Assembly (NCBI RefSeq): GCF_003634105.1
Contig: NZ_RBIQ01000007.1
Coordinates: 1,240,001-1,304,000 of the forward strand
DNA: 64,000 nt
Direction: 5' to 3'
Source: Maribacter vaceletii
GTDB lineage: Bacteria > Bacteroidota > Bacteroidia > Flavobacteriales > Flavobacteriaceae
A program made the position numbers and the translations under genes. Below the pieces are notes generated by a model. That model was not told the origin of the DNA. It did no database searches and saw nothing but the letters and a program-made list of their open reading frames with translations. Position 1 is the stretch's first letter. Each line of letters opens with the position of its first letter. Below, in pieces: positions 32,011 through 42,000 of the stretch.

Positions 32011-32736
32011 ATGAGAACATTAGTAATAGGAGACATACATTCTGGATTAAAGGCACTGCAACAAGTTTTAGAAAAAGCAGAAGTAACTCCAGAAGACACC
32101 TTAATTTTTTTAGGAGATTATGTAGATGGCTGGAGTGAAGCTGTAGAAACAGTAGAATTTTTACTAGAATTAAAGAAAACACATACCTGTATTTATTTAA
32201 GAGGCAACCATGATGAGTTATGTTTAGATTGGTTAGTAAAAGAAGAACATAATCCTGTGTGGCTGCAACATGGAGGAACAGCAACTTCTAACTCTTATGC
32301 TACAGTTTCTGAAGAAACTAAAAACAGGCATATTGCCTTTTATGAGGAATTAAAAAACTATTATTTAGATAAAGAAAATAGACTTTTTCTTCATGCAGGA
32401 TTCACAAACTTAAAAGGTATTGAACATGAGTATTTTACAAAAACCTTTTATTGGGATCGTACATTATGGGAATTAGCAGTTTCTTTAAATCCTGATTTAC
32501 AAAAAGAAGATGCAAATTATCCAGCACGATTAAAAAATTACAAAGAAATATATATTGGGCATACGCCTGTGACAAGAATGGGAAAAACTACACCCCAGAA
32601 TTTTGCAAATGTTTGGAATATAGATACCGGAGCAGCCTTTAAGGGACCGCTTACTATTTTTGATATAAAAAGTAAGAAAATATGGCAAAGTGATCCTGTT
32701 TACACTTTTTATCCTTCAGAAAAGGGAAGAAATTAA
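32011..32736 (+). CDS. PPP-type metallophosphoesterase
   Basis: A 241-residue cytoplasmic phosphatase. All metal-binding blocks of the PPP family are in order: GDIHSG (7-12), GDYVDGW (about 36-42), RGNHDE (about 67-72), HAGF and GHTP. Bacterial members act as serine/threonine phosphatases or cleave diadenosine tetraphosphate; which applies here cannot be read. The gene stands alone between the divergent sugar kinase and the desaturase gene. Confidence 0.92.
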   Translation: MRTLVIGDIHSGLKALQQVLEKAEVTPEDTLIFLGDYVDGWSEAVETVEFLLELKKTHTCIYLRGNHDELCLDWLVKEEHNPVWLQHGGTATSNSYATVSEETKNRHIAFYEELKNYYLDKENRLFLHAGFTNLKGIEHEYFTKTFYWDRTLWELAVSLNPDLQKEDANYPARLKNYKEIYIGHTPVTRMGKTTPQNFANVWNIDTGAAFKGPLTIFDIKSKKIWQSDPVYTFYPSEKGRN

Positions 32737-32800
32737 AAATAGATGTAGTTTTAGAGGTAAAAACACTATATTATTAACGAACTTTGCAAAAAAATAATTT

Positions 32801-33796
32801 ATGTCTGAAAAAAATATAAGGTTAGAAGTTATGCAGGCTATAGAGCATAAAGTAGAGGGCTTTATAGATTCTTTTCTTATTCCTATTGAAGAGATTTGGC
32901 AACCTACAGATTTTTTACCAGATTCACAGAGCGATAATTTTTTAGAATCCGTAAAGCAATTGCGTGAAGAGTCTAAAGAATTAGGATATGATTTTTGGGT
33001 TACTATGGTAGCCGATACTATTACAGAAGAAGCATTGCCAACATACGAGTCTTGGTTAATGGACGTAGAAGGGGTAAACCAACATGACGGTAAAGCAAAT
33101 GGATGGTCTAAATGGGTACGTGCATGGACAGGAGAAGAAAATAGACATGGAGATGTACTAAACAAATATTTATATTTATCTGGAAGAGTAAATATGCGCG
33201 AAGTAGAAATTACAACGCAACATTTACTTTCTGATGGTTTTGATATTGGAACAGATAGAGACCCTTATAAGAACTTTGTATATACTTCTTTTCAGGAATT
33301 AGCAACAAATATATCGCACAAACGTGTGGGACAAATGGCTAAGAAAAAAGGGAATGCACTTTTAGGTAAAATGTGTACTATTATTGCTGGTGATGAAATG
33401 AGACACCATTTAGCATATAGAGAATTTGTAAAAACTATTTTATCTGAAGACCCTTCTGGAATGATGATAGCTTTTGCAGATATGATGAAACAAAAGATTG
33501 TTATGCCAGCACATTTTCTTAGAGAATCTGGTGGAAGCATAGGGACAGCTTTTGAAAATTTCTCTAACTGTGCGCAAAGATTAGGAGTTTATACAGCACA
33601 TGATTATATAGAAATATTAAAGAAACTTAATAGCTATTGGGAAATAGACGCTGTAAGGTCTTTAAATGATGAAGCTCAAAAAGCAAGAGATTATTTAATG
33701 AAATTACCAGCACGTTTATTACGTATTTCTGAACGTATGAAATTCCCTGAAGATCAGTATAATTTTAAGTGGGTAGAAGCCAACGGTAGATTATAA
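32801..33796 (+). CDS. Acyl-ACP desaturase
   Basis: A soluble di-iron enzyme of 331 residues that puts a double bond into acyl-ACP chains. Both iron-binding helices are visible: EENRHG (112-117) and DEMRHH (near 198-203). WSKWVRAWTGEENRHGD and GRVNMREVE are typical of the plant-type stearoyl-ACP desaturase family. It would supply unsaturated fatty acids for membrane fluidity in the cold. Ferredoxin is the expected electron donor but is not encoded nearby. A strong terminator follows. Confidence 0.95.
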   Translation: MSEKNIRLEVMQAIEHKVEGFIDSFLIPIEEIWQPTDFLPDSQSDNFLESVKQLREESKELGYDFWVTMVADTITEEALPTYESWLMDVEGVNQHDGKANGWSKWVRAWTGEENRHGDVLNKYLYLSGRVNMREVEITTQHLLSDGFDIGTDRDPYKNFVYTSFQELATNISHKRVGQMAKKKGNALLGKMCTIIAGDEMRHHLAYREFVKTILSEDPSGMMIAFADMMKQKIVMPAHFLRESGGSIGTAFENFSNCAQRLGVYTAHDYIEILKKLNSYWEIDAVRSLNDEAQKARDYLMKLPARLLRISERMKFPEDQYNFKWVEANGRL

Positions 33797-33814
33797 GAAA
33801 CTTTAAAGAGTATA

Positions 33815-33850
33815 AAAAAGCCCAATCAATAATTATTGATTGGGCTTTTT
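33815..33850. terminator. Bidirectional terminator after the desaturase gene
   Basis: A near-perfect 36-base palindrome (AAAAAGCCCAATCAATAA and its complement) with A-run and T-run ends. It lies between the desaturase and the converging HhH-protein gene. Confidence 0.92.
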
Positions 33851-33868
33851 GTTGTTGGTTATTTAATA

Positions 33869-34471
33869 TTATAATTTTCCGTGATCATGTTCATCTTGCC
33901 ACTTAGAAAGTTCTTTCCATTTTCCTTCATAAGCCATTTTTGCTTGCATTGGCCATGAAGCTGGATCATGAATTTTATAACGGTCACCACCTCCGTCAAG
34001 TACTTTTTGACATTCAGCTACAGTAGATTCAGAAAGGGCTTTCCATGTTTTAATACCTGCGTCTATAAACATTCCAGATATTTTTGGTCCAATACCTTCT
34101 ACAACTTTTAAATCGTCTTCTTTAATCTTCTTTCCAAATGCAGCTTTTGCGGCATCAGAATCAAAAGGAATAGATGCAATTGCAGCGCCGGCAGCAAAAG
34201 AAGAAACTGTTGAAGCAGCAGGAGAAGCAGCTTTAGCAGATAATTTAACAGTACAAGCATCTAAATCAGTTTGTAATGAAGAGCGTTTACTAATACAAGC
34301 ATCTAAATCTGCTTGTAGTTTTGCATTTTTATTTTCTAATAATTTTAAATCGGCACTATTATCTATGGTAGTTGTTTTACCTTTTCCAATTAGGTAGCCT
34401 AAGTAAGCACATATTGCTCCTACTAATAAAGGAATTAACCAGCACCAAATGTTCATATTTGCAAAATCCAT
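33869..34471 (-). CDS. Membrane-tethered coiled-coil protein with HhH (H3TH-like) domain
   Basis: A 200-residue protein: one membrane helix (about 8-28, IWCWLIPLLVGAICAYLGYL), a coiled coil with an internal duplication (LQADLDACISKRS then LQTDLDACTVKLS), an Ala/Ser linker, and a C-terminal helix-hairpin-helix domain (DLKVVEGIGPKISGMFIDAG, about 121-140) followed by DPASWPMQAKMAYEGKW. The domain resembles the H3TH class often labelled as flap-endonuclease-like; no nuclease residues are evident. It is 28 bases downstream of a double-OmpA gene, so a cell-envelope role, perhaps linking membrane and nucleoid, is possible. Confidence 0.8.
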   Translation of the reverse strand: MDFANMNIWCWLIPLLVGAICAYLGYLIGKGKTTTIDNSADLKLLENKNAKLQADLDACISKRSSLQTDLDACTVKLSAKAASPAASTVSSFAAGAAIASIPFDSDAAKAAFGKKIKEDDLKVVEGIGPKISGMFIDAGIKTWKALSESTVAECQKVLDGGGDRYKIHDPASWPMQAKMAYEGKWKELSKWQDEHDHGKL

Positions 34472-34499
34472 ATTTTATAATTTTTTTATTGTTTGTTAT

Positions 34500-35405
34500 T
34501 TAGTTTAATGTAATTACGGTTCTTCTGTTTTCTGCTCTACCTTCTTCGGTAGCATTGGTTGCAACAGGACTATCTGGCCCTTTAGAAGAGGTGTTTATTT
34601 TATCTCCAGAAATGCCATTTCTTATAAGGTATGCTTTACCAAAGTCTGCACGTTCTTGTCCTAGACCTATATTGGTATTACGGTTACCAGTATTGTCTGT
34701 ATGGCCAACAATAGTAGCAGTAGCACCAGCTACTTTATCTAAATATCTAGAAATATCTGCTATTTTTTGTCTTTGCTCTGCATTAAGGTTAATAGAGGCT
34801 TGTGCGGTATTAAAATGAAGCACTAATGGATTTGCTTTAATTTTTTCATAAAGTGCTTTTAATTCATCGTCTGTGTTTTCAGATTTAGAATCTAAACCAT
34901 AAGCAACAGGACCTAAATAAACATTGTCTTTATCTACCATCTCATCCTTTAAACTACCAAATGTGTTAATTTGGGTAGAAGAAATGCCATTGGTAACTAA
35001 ATGATTTTTTACTGCATTAGCTCTTGCCAACCCTAAATTAGGAAATGCAGAATCGTTTGTTTCATCACTTTTGTAATATCCAGTAATGTTTATAACCTTA
35101 GATGCATTCCCTTCTAAAAAAGATTTTAGACTGGCAATACCAGTTTCTACTTTTGTAGATAAAGGCATAAGAATCTCTGATCCAGACGCATTAAAGTTAT
35201 AATTATCATTCTCATTAAACGCATAATCGCCATCACTAAACGCAAAGGGGTAAGATGTTGCGGTTGGTTCTGCAGGAACTATGGCTTGTTTGGCGGGTTC
35301 CTCTTTTACAGCGGCACCACATTCACTGCAGCACGTAATGTAAAAATAAATACCTGCCAGGATGGTAATTATAATCCCCAGCAGATTCGTAGTTGTTTTT
35401 GTCAT
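34500..35405 (-). CDS. OmpA-family protein with two tandem OmpA-like domains
   Basis: A 301-residue envelope protein. An N-terminal membrane helix (about 8-25) is followed by CCSECG, then two OmpA-like peptidoglycan-binding domains. The first (about 75-165) has NITGYYKSDETND and LGLARANAVKNHLV. The second (about 190-300) has IVGHTDNTGNRNTN, LGQERADFGKAYLI and AENRRTVI, the better match. The first is degenerate (no clear TD..G loop). It is followed by the HhH-domain gene. It probably anchors a complex to peptidoglycan. Confidence 0.88.
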   Translation of the reverse strand: MTKTTTNLLGIIITILAGIYFYITCCSECGAAVKEEPAKQAIVPAEPTATSYPFAFSDGDYAFNENDNYNFNASGSEILMPLSTKVETGIASLKSFLEGNASKVINITGYYKSDETNDSAFPNLGLARANAVKNHLVTNGISSTQINTFGSLKDEMVDKDNVYLGPVAYGLDSKSENTDDELKALYEKIKANPLVLHFNTAQASINLNAEQRQKIADISRYLDKVAGATATIVGHTDNTGNRNTNIGLGQERADFGKAYLIRNGISGDKINTSSKGPDSPVATNATEEGRAENRRTVITLN

Positions 35406-35564
35406 TGTTAATAATCATTTAGTGTTTAGTCTACAATGTATTAAAAAAATCTTAAAAAAATCTTACGAATAGCTAAAAATCAAGGTAGTAACATTTAATT
35501 TCCGGTTAGAGAACATTAAATAAACATACAACTAATACTATTTTATATTTTTTTAATGACAAAT

Positions 35565-35602
35565 AAAAAGCTCTATTACATAGAATAGTAATAGAGCTTT
35601 TT
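35565..35602 (-). terminator. Terminator after the ALDH7-type gene
   Basis: A 15-bp perfect stem (AAAAAGCTCTATTAC with its complement, 8-base loop) ending in a T-run on both strands. It lies 20 bases after the aldehyde dehydrogenase stop. Confidence 0.9.
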
Positions 35603-35622
35603 GTTAAAGAATTATGTTTTGT

Positions 35623-37173
35623 TTATAAATCGAACTTTATACCTTGTGCTAAAGGTAGCTCTGTAGTATAATTAATAGTATTGGTTTGGCGTCTCATGTA
35701 AACTTTCCAAGCATCAGAACCACTTTCTCTACCGCCTCCAGTTTCTTTTTCACCACCAAATGCGCCTCCAATTTCTGCACCAGAAGTACCTATATTAACG
35801 TTAGCAATACCACAATCTGACCCTTGTACAGATAAGAAAGCTTCTGCTTCACGTAAATTATTAGTCATTATAGCAGAACTTAATCCCTGTGCTACTTCAT
35901 TTTGTATAGCAATAGCATTATGTACGTCTCCTGAGTACTTTAATAAGTACAGTACAGGAGCAAAAGTTTCATGTTGTACAATTTTGTAATGTGGCTTAGC
36001 TTCTGCAATTGCTGGTTTTACATAACAACCAGATTCATAGCCTTCTCCAGAAAGCACACCACCTTCTACTATAATGTTACCACCTTCTGCAACAACTTGT
36101 TCTAATGCATTTTCATACATTTTAACAGCATCTTTATCTATTACTGGCCCAACGTGGTTAGTTTCATCTAATGGGTTTCCAATTTTTAATTGCCCATAAG
36201 CTTTTATAATGGCATCTTTAACGGTGTCATATACGCTTTCATGAATGATTAATCTACGAGTAGAAGTACAACGTTGTCCTGCAGTTCCTACAGCGCCAAA
36301 AACAGCTCCGATTACGGTCATTTTTATATCCGCATCTGGAGTTACAATAATAGCATTATTACCACCTAACTCTAATAAAGACTTTCCTAAACGAGCTGCT
36401 ACTTCTTGAGCAACAATTTTACCCATTCTGGTAGAACCCGTAGCAGAAATTAAAGGAACGCGAGTATCCTTAGTTAGCATTTCTCCTACTTTATAATCCC
36501 CATTTATTAAATTAGATATTCCTTCTGGCAATCCGTTTTCTTTAAAAACTTCGGCAGCAATATTTTGGCATGCTATACCACATATTGGAGCTTTTTCAGA
36601 AGGTTTCCAAACACAAACATCTCCGCAAATCCATGCAAGTGCGGTGTTCCATGCCCAAACAGCTACTGGAAAATTAAAAGCAGAAATAATACCAACAACT
36701 CCAAGCGGATGGTATTGTTCATACATTCTGTGTCCTGGGCGCTCAGAATGCATAGTTAAACCATGTAATTGGCGAGATAAGCCAACTGCAAAATCACAAA
36801 TGTCTATCATTTCTTGAACCTCACCTAAACCTTCTTGGTAGCTTTTTCCCATTTCATAGGAAACAAGTTTACCTAAAGCTTCTTTTTTTTCTCTTAACTT
36901 TTCTCCAAATTGGCGAACAACTTCTCCTCTAAGTGGAGCAGGTTTTGTTTTCCATTCTTTAAATGCAACTGTAGCAGTTTGCATCATTTTATCATAGTCT
37001 TCTTTGGTAGTTGCCTTTACTTTACCAATTAGTTTACCATCAACAGGAGAGTAAGATTCAATAATTTCTCCATTAGAAAAGTTCTTAGAACCAGTAGATG
37101 TTCCTTCATTAATTTCAGTAACACCTAATTGTTTAAGTGCTTCTTGTATTCCGAATGTTGCTATTTTTGACAT
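35623..37173 (-). CDS. ALDH7-type aldehyde dehydrogenase
   Basis: A 516-residue NAD-dependent aldehyde dehydrogenase of the antiquitin type. The catalytic Cys is in GTAGQRCTSTRR (near 300) and the general-base Glu in LELGGNN. The tail GAFGGEKETGGGRESG, then DAWKVYMRRQTNTINY, is typical of ALDH7, which oxidises alpha-aminoadipate semialdehyde in lysine (pipecolate) degradation. The neighbouring dioxygenase belongs to tryptophan breakdown, so an alternative semialdehyde cannot be excluded, but that pathway normally uses another ALDH family. Confidence 0.9.
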   Translation of the reverse strand: MSKIATFGIQEALKQLGVTEINEGTSTGSKNFSNGEIIESYSPVDGKLIGKVKATTKEDYDKMMQTATVAFKEWKTKPAPLRGEVVRQFGEKLREKKEALGKLVSYEMGKSYQEGLGEVQEMIDICDFAVGLSRQLHGLTMHSERPGHRMYEQYHPLGVVGIISAFNFPVAVWAWNTALAWICGDVCVWKPSEKAPICGIACQNIAAEVFKENGLPEGISNLINGDYKVGEMLTKDTRVPLISATGSTRMGKIVAQEVAARLGKSLLELGGNNAIIVTPDADIKMTVIGAVFGAVGTAGQRCTSTRRLIIHESVYDTVKDAIIKAYGQLKIGNPLDETNHVGPVIDKDAVKMYENALEQVVAEGGNIIVEGGVLSGEGYESGCYVKPAIAEAKPHYKIVQHETFAPVLYLLKYSGDVHNAIAIQNEVAQGLSSAIMTNNLREAEAFLSVQGSDCGIANVNIGTSGAEIGGAFGGEKETGGGRESGSDAWKVYMRRQTNTINYTTELPLAQGIKFDL

Positions 37174-37256
37174 TTTATAACTTTTTGAATACTATTTGTT
37201 AAATTTTTAGCAAATTTACAAATAAAACTGGTTAATCCTAACAGTTATTTTTTTAG

Positions 37257-37628
37257 TTATAAAAACCGTTTTACTACTAGTAAAAGTATTGCGACAATTG
37301 CGGGTAGTGCTTGTATGTAGAATATTTTTTTGCTTACGGATATTGCGCCATAAATACCAGCAATTGCAACACAACTTAAAAAGAAAATTGCAATATTAGT
37401 GGACCATTCTATATTAGATATAAAGAATGTCCATATAAGTCCAGAAGCTAGGAAACCATTGTAGAGGCCTTGGTTTGCCGCCATAGATTTTGTGGGTTCA
37501 AATAAATCTGATGGAAAATTTCTGAATACTTTCTTTCCTTTAGTTGTCCAAGCAAACATTTCTAACCAAAGAAAGTAAAAATGTAAAAAGGCAATTATCC
37601 CTATTAAAATTTTAGCAACTACTTCCAT
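37257..37628 (-). CDS. DUF1304-type small membrane protein
   Basis: A 123-residue protein with four hydrophobic helices (about 5-22, 50-70, 75-95, 101-119). The sequence FHFYFLWLEMFAW and NQGLYNGFLASGL match the DUF1304 family, whose function is unknown. The ATG starts immediately after the stop of the dioxygenase gene, so the two are co-translated. Confidence 0.85.
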   Translation of the reverse strand: MEVVAKILIGIIAFLHFYFLWLEMFAWTTKGKKVFRNFPSDLFEPTKSMAANQGLYNGFLASGLIWTFFISNIEWSTNIAIFFLSCVAIAGIYGAISVSKKIFYIQALPAIVAILLLVVKRFL

Positions 37629-38168
37629 TTAATTTTCTTTAGTAAATCTTTCATCCACGGGCATTTTTGTTCCACAATTATCACAGGTAAGTAACTCTGG
37701 AGAACCATAAAAGTGTTTAAAATGTTTTAGAAAATCTTTTTCAATATTATGTAACTTAAAATAGGTTTCATATAATTTATGATTACAATTATCGCAAAAC
37801 CATAATAAGCCATCTTCGGCTTCTAAGTCAACTCTTTTACGTTCAATAACTAACCCTATAGAGTTTTCATGGCGTACTGGAGAATGTGGTACTTTAGCTG
37901 GGTGTAAATACATATCTCCTGGGCCAAGCTTCATGGTTTTCTTTTCACCATCTTCTTGTATATGTACTTCTATATTCCCTTCTAATTGATAAAATAATTC
38001 TTCGGTTTCATTGTAGTGGTAATCCTTTCTTGCGTTTGGTCCAGCAACAATCATTACAATATAATCTCCTGCATCTTTATATAGGTTTTTGTTTCCAACA
38101 GGCGGTTTTAATAACTCTCTGTTTTCAGAGATCCATGTAGTAAGATTAAAAGGAGCTTGTATAGGCAT
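37629..38168 (-). CDS. 3-hydroxyanthranilate 3,4-dioxygenase
   Basis: Opens the ring of 3-hydroxyanthranilate in the kynurenine route of tryptophan breakdown (leading to quinolinate/NAD or full degradation). The 179-residue cupin has iron ligands in DYHYNETEELFYQLEG (His and Glu) and HPAKVPHSP (second His). The C-terminal CDNCNH and CDNCGTKMP carry the CxxC pairs of the bacterial enzyme's rubredoxin-like metal site. It is followed directly by DUF1304 and, after 83 bases, by the aldehyde dehydrogenase. The other kynurenine genes are not in the window. Confidence 0.95.
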   Translation of the reverse strand: MPIQAPFNLTTWISENRELLKPPVGNKNLYKDAGDYIVMIVAGPNARKDYHYNETEELFYQLEGNIEVHIQEDGEKKTMKLGPGDMYLHPAKVPHSPVRHENSIGLVIERKRVDLEAEDGLLWFCDNCNHKLYETYFKLHNIEKDFLKHFKHFYGSPELLTCDNCGTKMPVDERFTKEN

Positions 38169-38192
38169 TTTGTATTTTTTAAATATTAGAGA

Positions 38193-38221
38193 TAAAAAAA
38201 CACCAGCAATATGCTGATGTT
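38193..38221 (-). terminator. Terminator after the CAP gene
   Basis: A 10-bp stem with one mismatch (AACATCAGCA / TGCTGGTGTT on the minus strand), followed by seven T. It lies after the CAP-lipoprotein stop and before the dioxygenase gene. Confidence 0.75.
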
Positions 38222-38256
38222 ATAAAATTAATAAAACAAAATGTCTTTACTGTCTT

Positions 38257-38733
38257 TTATCTAAAGAAGAGTTGTGTATAAAACAAATTGTTATTTATGT
38301 CTTTTTTTACACTCACTGCTGTATGTGTAAATTCTCCTTCCATAGTTTTTTTATGACTAGAACTACCAAGCCAGCCTTTAAAGGCTTCATTAGCAGTTTT
38401 GTAATCTTTTGCTACATTTTCGGCCACGTATTCTACTTCTAATTCTGTAGATATAGCGGTAGCTCTAGAACTAAAATTGTCATGACTTATGTTTCCTTTA
38501 GAAATCATATAATCATTATGTTTATTTGCCTGTTCATGAGCAACAGTACTATAAGTTAATATTGTTTTCCCCTGATCTGACCTATATTCATTTACAATAG
38601 AAAGTAATTGTGATTCTATTTCTTCTACGTTCTTAGCTTCTATAAAGTTTGTATCCTCAGTGGTTTCTTTTGTGCAAGAGAAAGCCACAAATACAAATAA
38701 AACTAAGAATGCTTTTTGCATACTCATTTTCAT
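38257..38733 (-). CDS. CAP-domain (SCP/PR-1-like) lipoprotein
   Basis: A 158-residue secreted protein. The signal peptide ends FVAFSC, with Cys20 lipidated. The CAP core follows: LLSIVNEYRSDQGKTILTYS, EQANKHNDYM, YVAENVAKDY and the tail NLFYTQLFFR. His and Glu residues of the typical cavity (HNDYM, AENVA) are present. Bacterial CAP proteins are of largely unknown function, sometimes tied to wall or lipid binding. The gene is monocistronic. Confidence 0.9.
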   Translation of the reverse strand: MKMSMQKAFLVLFVFVAFSCTKETTEDTNFIEAKNVEEIESQLLSIVNEYRSDQGKTILTYSTVAHEQANKHNDYMISKGNISHDNFSSRATAISTELEVEYVAENVAKDYKTANEAFKGWLGSSSHKKTMEGEFTHTAVSVKKDINNNLFYTQLFFR

Positions 38734-39034
38734 ATAATGTTCTATTTGTAAGTAGGTTGTTCTCTAACAGAAGTAGGTACTATTATTAAGAAAGGGGATT
38801 TCTTAAGTTCTATGTTAATAAGGGGAAACTATTAACGATTGTAATATTAAAGAATTATTGTATTGGTTCTATTAAAATTTACATTTTTTCGATGAAATAC
38901 TTCTTTTTAGATAAAGTGTATAATTTTTCGGACAATAAAAACGTTTCACCATTTGTAAGTTTTCTTTGTTTTTCAATGAAAACAGGGATGTTATGTGTTA
39001 AAAACTCCGTTACTTTTACATAAAATATAATTTC
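38734..39034. other. 301-base intergenic region before the macroglobulin gene
   Basis: Divergent promoter region between the CAP lipoprotein (minus) and the macroglobulin (plus). I see TTG with ATGTTATG 19 bases on and TACTTTTA near 39011, neither a convincing -7 box, and no stable hairpin. A 43-codon open frame (38892-39023) has no ribosome site and looks like chance. Confidence 0.5.
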
Positions 39035-42000
39035 ATGAATAGTAAGTCTATTTTTTATCTTTTTTTCTTTCTAATTATTTTAATAAGCTGTAATTCTAAG
39101 CAAAAAAATACATCGGATACATTTAATGATTTAAGTAAGTATCAAGATTACATTTCGGAAGTAAGTCATGGAATAATTTCAGTAAAATCAGATGTTAGAG
39201 TCGTATTTAATACCCCTATAGAAGGTTGGGAAAATGGGTTAGAGTTAGATAAAAGTTTATTTAAAGTTTCTCCTAAAACGGCAGGTAAAGTAATTGCTTT
39301 AGATAATAGGACAATTGCTTTTGTTCCAGAGAAAGCATTTAAACAGGATACAGATTATGCTTTTACACTAGACATAGAAACTATTTTACCAGACCTACCT
39401 AAAGAATTAAGAGAAATGTCTTTTGGAGTAAAAACATTAAAACAGCAGTTTAATATTTATACAAATGCAATACAATCTTACTCTAAAAACTACCAGTATA
39501 TAAACGGGCAATTACGAAGTTCTGATGTACTTACTTTAGAAAATGCTAAAAACTTAGTACGTATTACACATAAAGGAAAAAAAATAACCCCAAAGTTTGA
39601 TGGTGGCTTAAAAGAAGGAACTCAGTTTTCTTTTACAATAGATAGCATTCAGCGTTTTAAAGAAGACAGTGAACTTTTAGTTACATGGTCTGGAAAAGAA
39701 TTAGATATAGAAAGTGAAGGTGAAAATAAAATTTCTATTGCTGGAAAAAATAATTTTACTATTCTAGATGTTACTTTAGATACTTCTGAGAATCAAATTA
39801 TCATATTAAATTTCTCGGATCCAATTAAAAAAAGTCAAAACTTTAAAGGTTTAGTCGTTTTAGAAGGCGATGATAAACCAAAATATTCTGTAGACGGGAA
39901 CATATTAAAAGTATACCCATCTAAAGAAATGAACGGAACGGCCCAATTAGAGGTTTTTGATGGTATTGAAAGTACAGATGGCTATAAACTAAAATCTAAA
40001 TATAAAGAACGTGTGGCTTTTGAAGAGATAAAACCACAAGTTAGATTGCTTTCAAACGGTACTATTTTACCTTCATCTAATAATCTTAAGATTAATTTTG
40101 AAGCTGTAAATTTAAAAGCAGTAGATGTTACGGTTCTTAAAATTTATGAAAATAACATACTACAATTTTTACAAAATAATAACATAAACGGACAAGGTAA
40201 TTTAAGAAGTGTAGCAAGACCAATTATTACTAAAAAAATTGATTTAGTAAGTAAATTATCTAATAATATTGGAAAGTGGAAAGCACATGCGTTAGATTTA
40301 AAGTCTATTATTACTCCAGAAGTAGGTGCAATTTATAGAGTAGAATTTACATATAAAGGAACCTATAGTTTGTATACCTGTAGTTCTACAAATTTTGAGG
40401 CAGAAGACCCAACAGATAGTTTTGATGAAGAGCAAGAGGATAGCTCTTGGGATGGAGTAGAAAATTATTATAACGACTATTACTACAATTATAATTGGTC
40501 CGAGAGAGAAAACCCTTGTAACACATCCTATTATTATAATAAAAAAATTGGTATAAATGTTTTGGCTACAGATATAGGGGTTACTGTGAAAAAAGGCCTT
40601 AATAAAAGTTATTTTATTGCTGTAAATGATATTGTGAGTACAAAGCCAATTGCAGGCGCAAAAGTTACTTTTTATAATTACCAACAACAAGAAGTAGGAA
40701 AAGTTACTACAGATGAAAAAGGAATCTCATTTTTTGATTCAGATAAACTAGCCTTTTTTGCAATTGTAGAAAGTAATGGTCAAAAAAATTATATAAAACT
40801 TAATGACGGTAATGCACTTTCTGTAAGTAAGTTTAATGTTTCTGGTGTGCAATTACAAAAGGGAATTAAAGGTTTTATTTTTGCAGAAAGAGGCGTATGG
40901 CGCCCTGGAGATAAAATTTATCTTTCTTTTATGTTGAATGATAATGCGAATAAACTTCCTGAAAATCATCCGGTTAAATTAGAACTTTTAGATCCATATA
41001 ATAGTGTTGTTCATAGGGAAGTAAAAACAAATGGCACACAAAATTTTTACCATTTTAATTTAAAGACAGACGAGAACGCAGTAACAGGAAATTGGTTAGC
41101 AAAGGTTTCTGTTGGTGGTACATCTTTTACGAAAACTCTTAAGATAGAAACTATAAAGCCAAACCGCTTAAAAATAAAAACAGCGTTTGATAAAGAGGTA
41201 TTATCTAGTAAATCTCCAATAGATGGTGAGATTGAAGTAAAGTGGTTACACGGAGCAATTGCCAAAAATTTAAAAGCAGATATTACAGGAAAATTTAATT
41301 CTAAAGCCACAACTTTCAAGACTTTTCCTGGATATGTTTTTGATGACCCTTCACGTAATTTTTCTAGTGAAGAACAAGTAGTGTTTAATGGGAAGATTAA
41401 TGGAGAAGGAAAAGCAAAATTTAATGTAAATCCACAGTTAACAGCAAAGGCGCCAGGTATGCTAAATGCAGCATTCATAACAAAGGTGTATGAAAATGGC
41501 GGCGATTTTAGTACCGATGTTTTTACAAAAGAATATTCGCCATATGCTACGTACATTGGTTTAAATGCCCCAAAAGGAGATAAAAGAAGAGGTATGCTTT
41601 TAACAGATGTTAAGCATAAATTTGAAGTGGTTTCTGTAGATGAAAATGGTAAACCAAAAGCAACTAAAAACCTTAAAGTAACAATCCATAAAGTAAACTG
41701 GAGATGGTGGTGGGATACTTCTGCAGATAATTTATCGTCCTATAGTAGTAGTCAATATAGAGATGAGATTTTTTCAAAAACAATTAGTACAGGTTCTAAC
41801 GGGAAAGGAAGTTTTGAGTTTGAACTTAAATACCCAGACTGGGGGCGTTATTTAGTACGTGTAGAAGACACCAAAGGTGGTCATGCAACTGGTAAAGCAG
41901 TATATGTAGATTGGCCAGGTTGGGCAGGAAAATCTAAAAAAAATGACCCTTCTGCAGCAACAATGTTATCTTTCTCTACAGATAAAGAAAACTATAAAGT

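Noticed and set aside
38892-39023. A 43-codon frame just before the macroglobulin gene
   Set aside because: No ribosome site, no recognisable composition, and it occupies the promoter region; probably chance.
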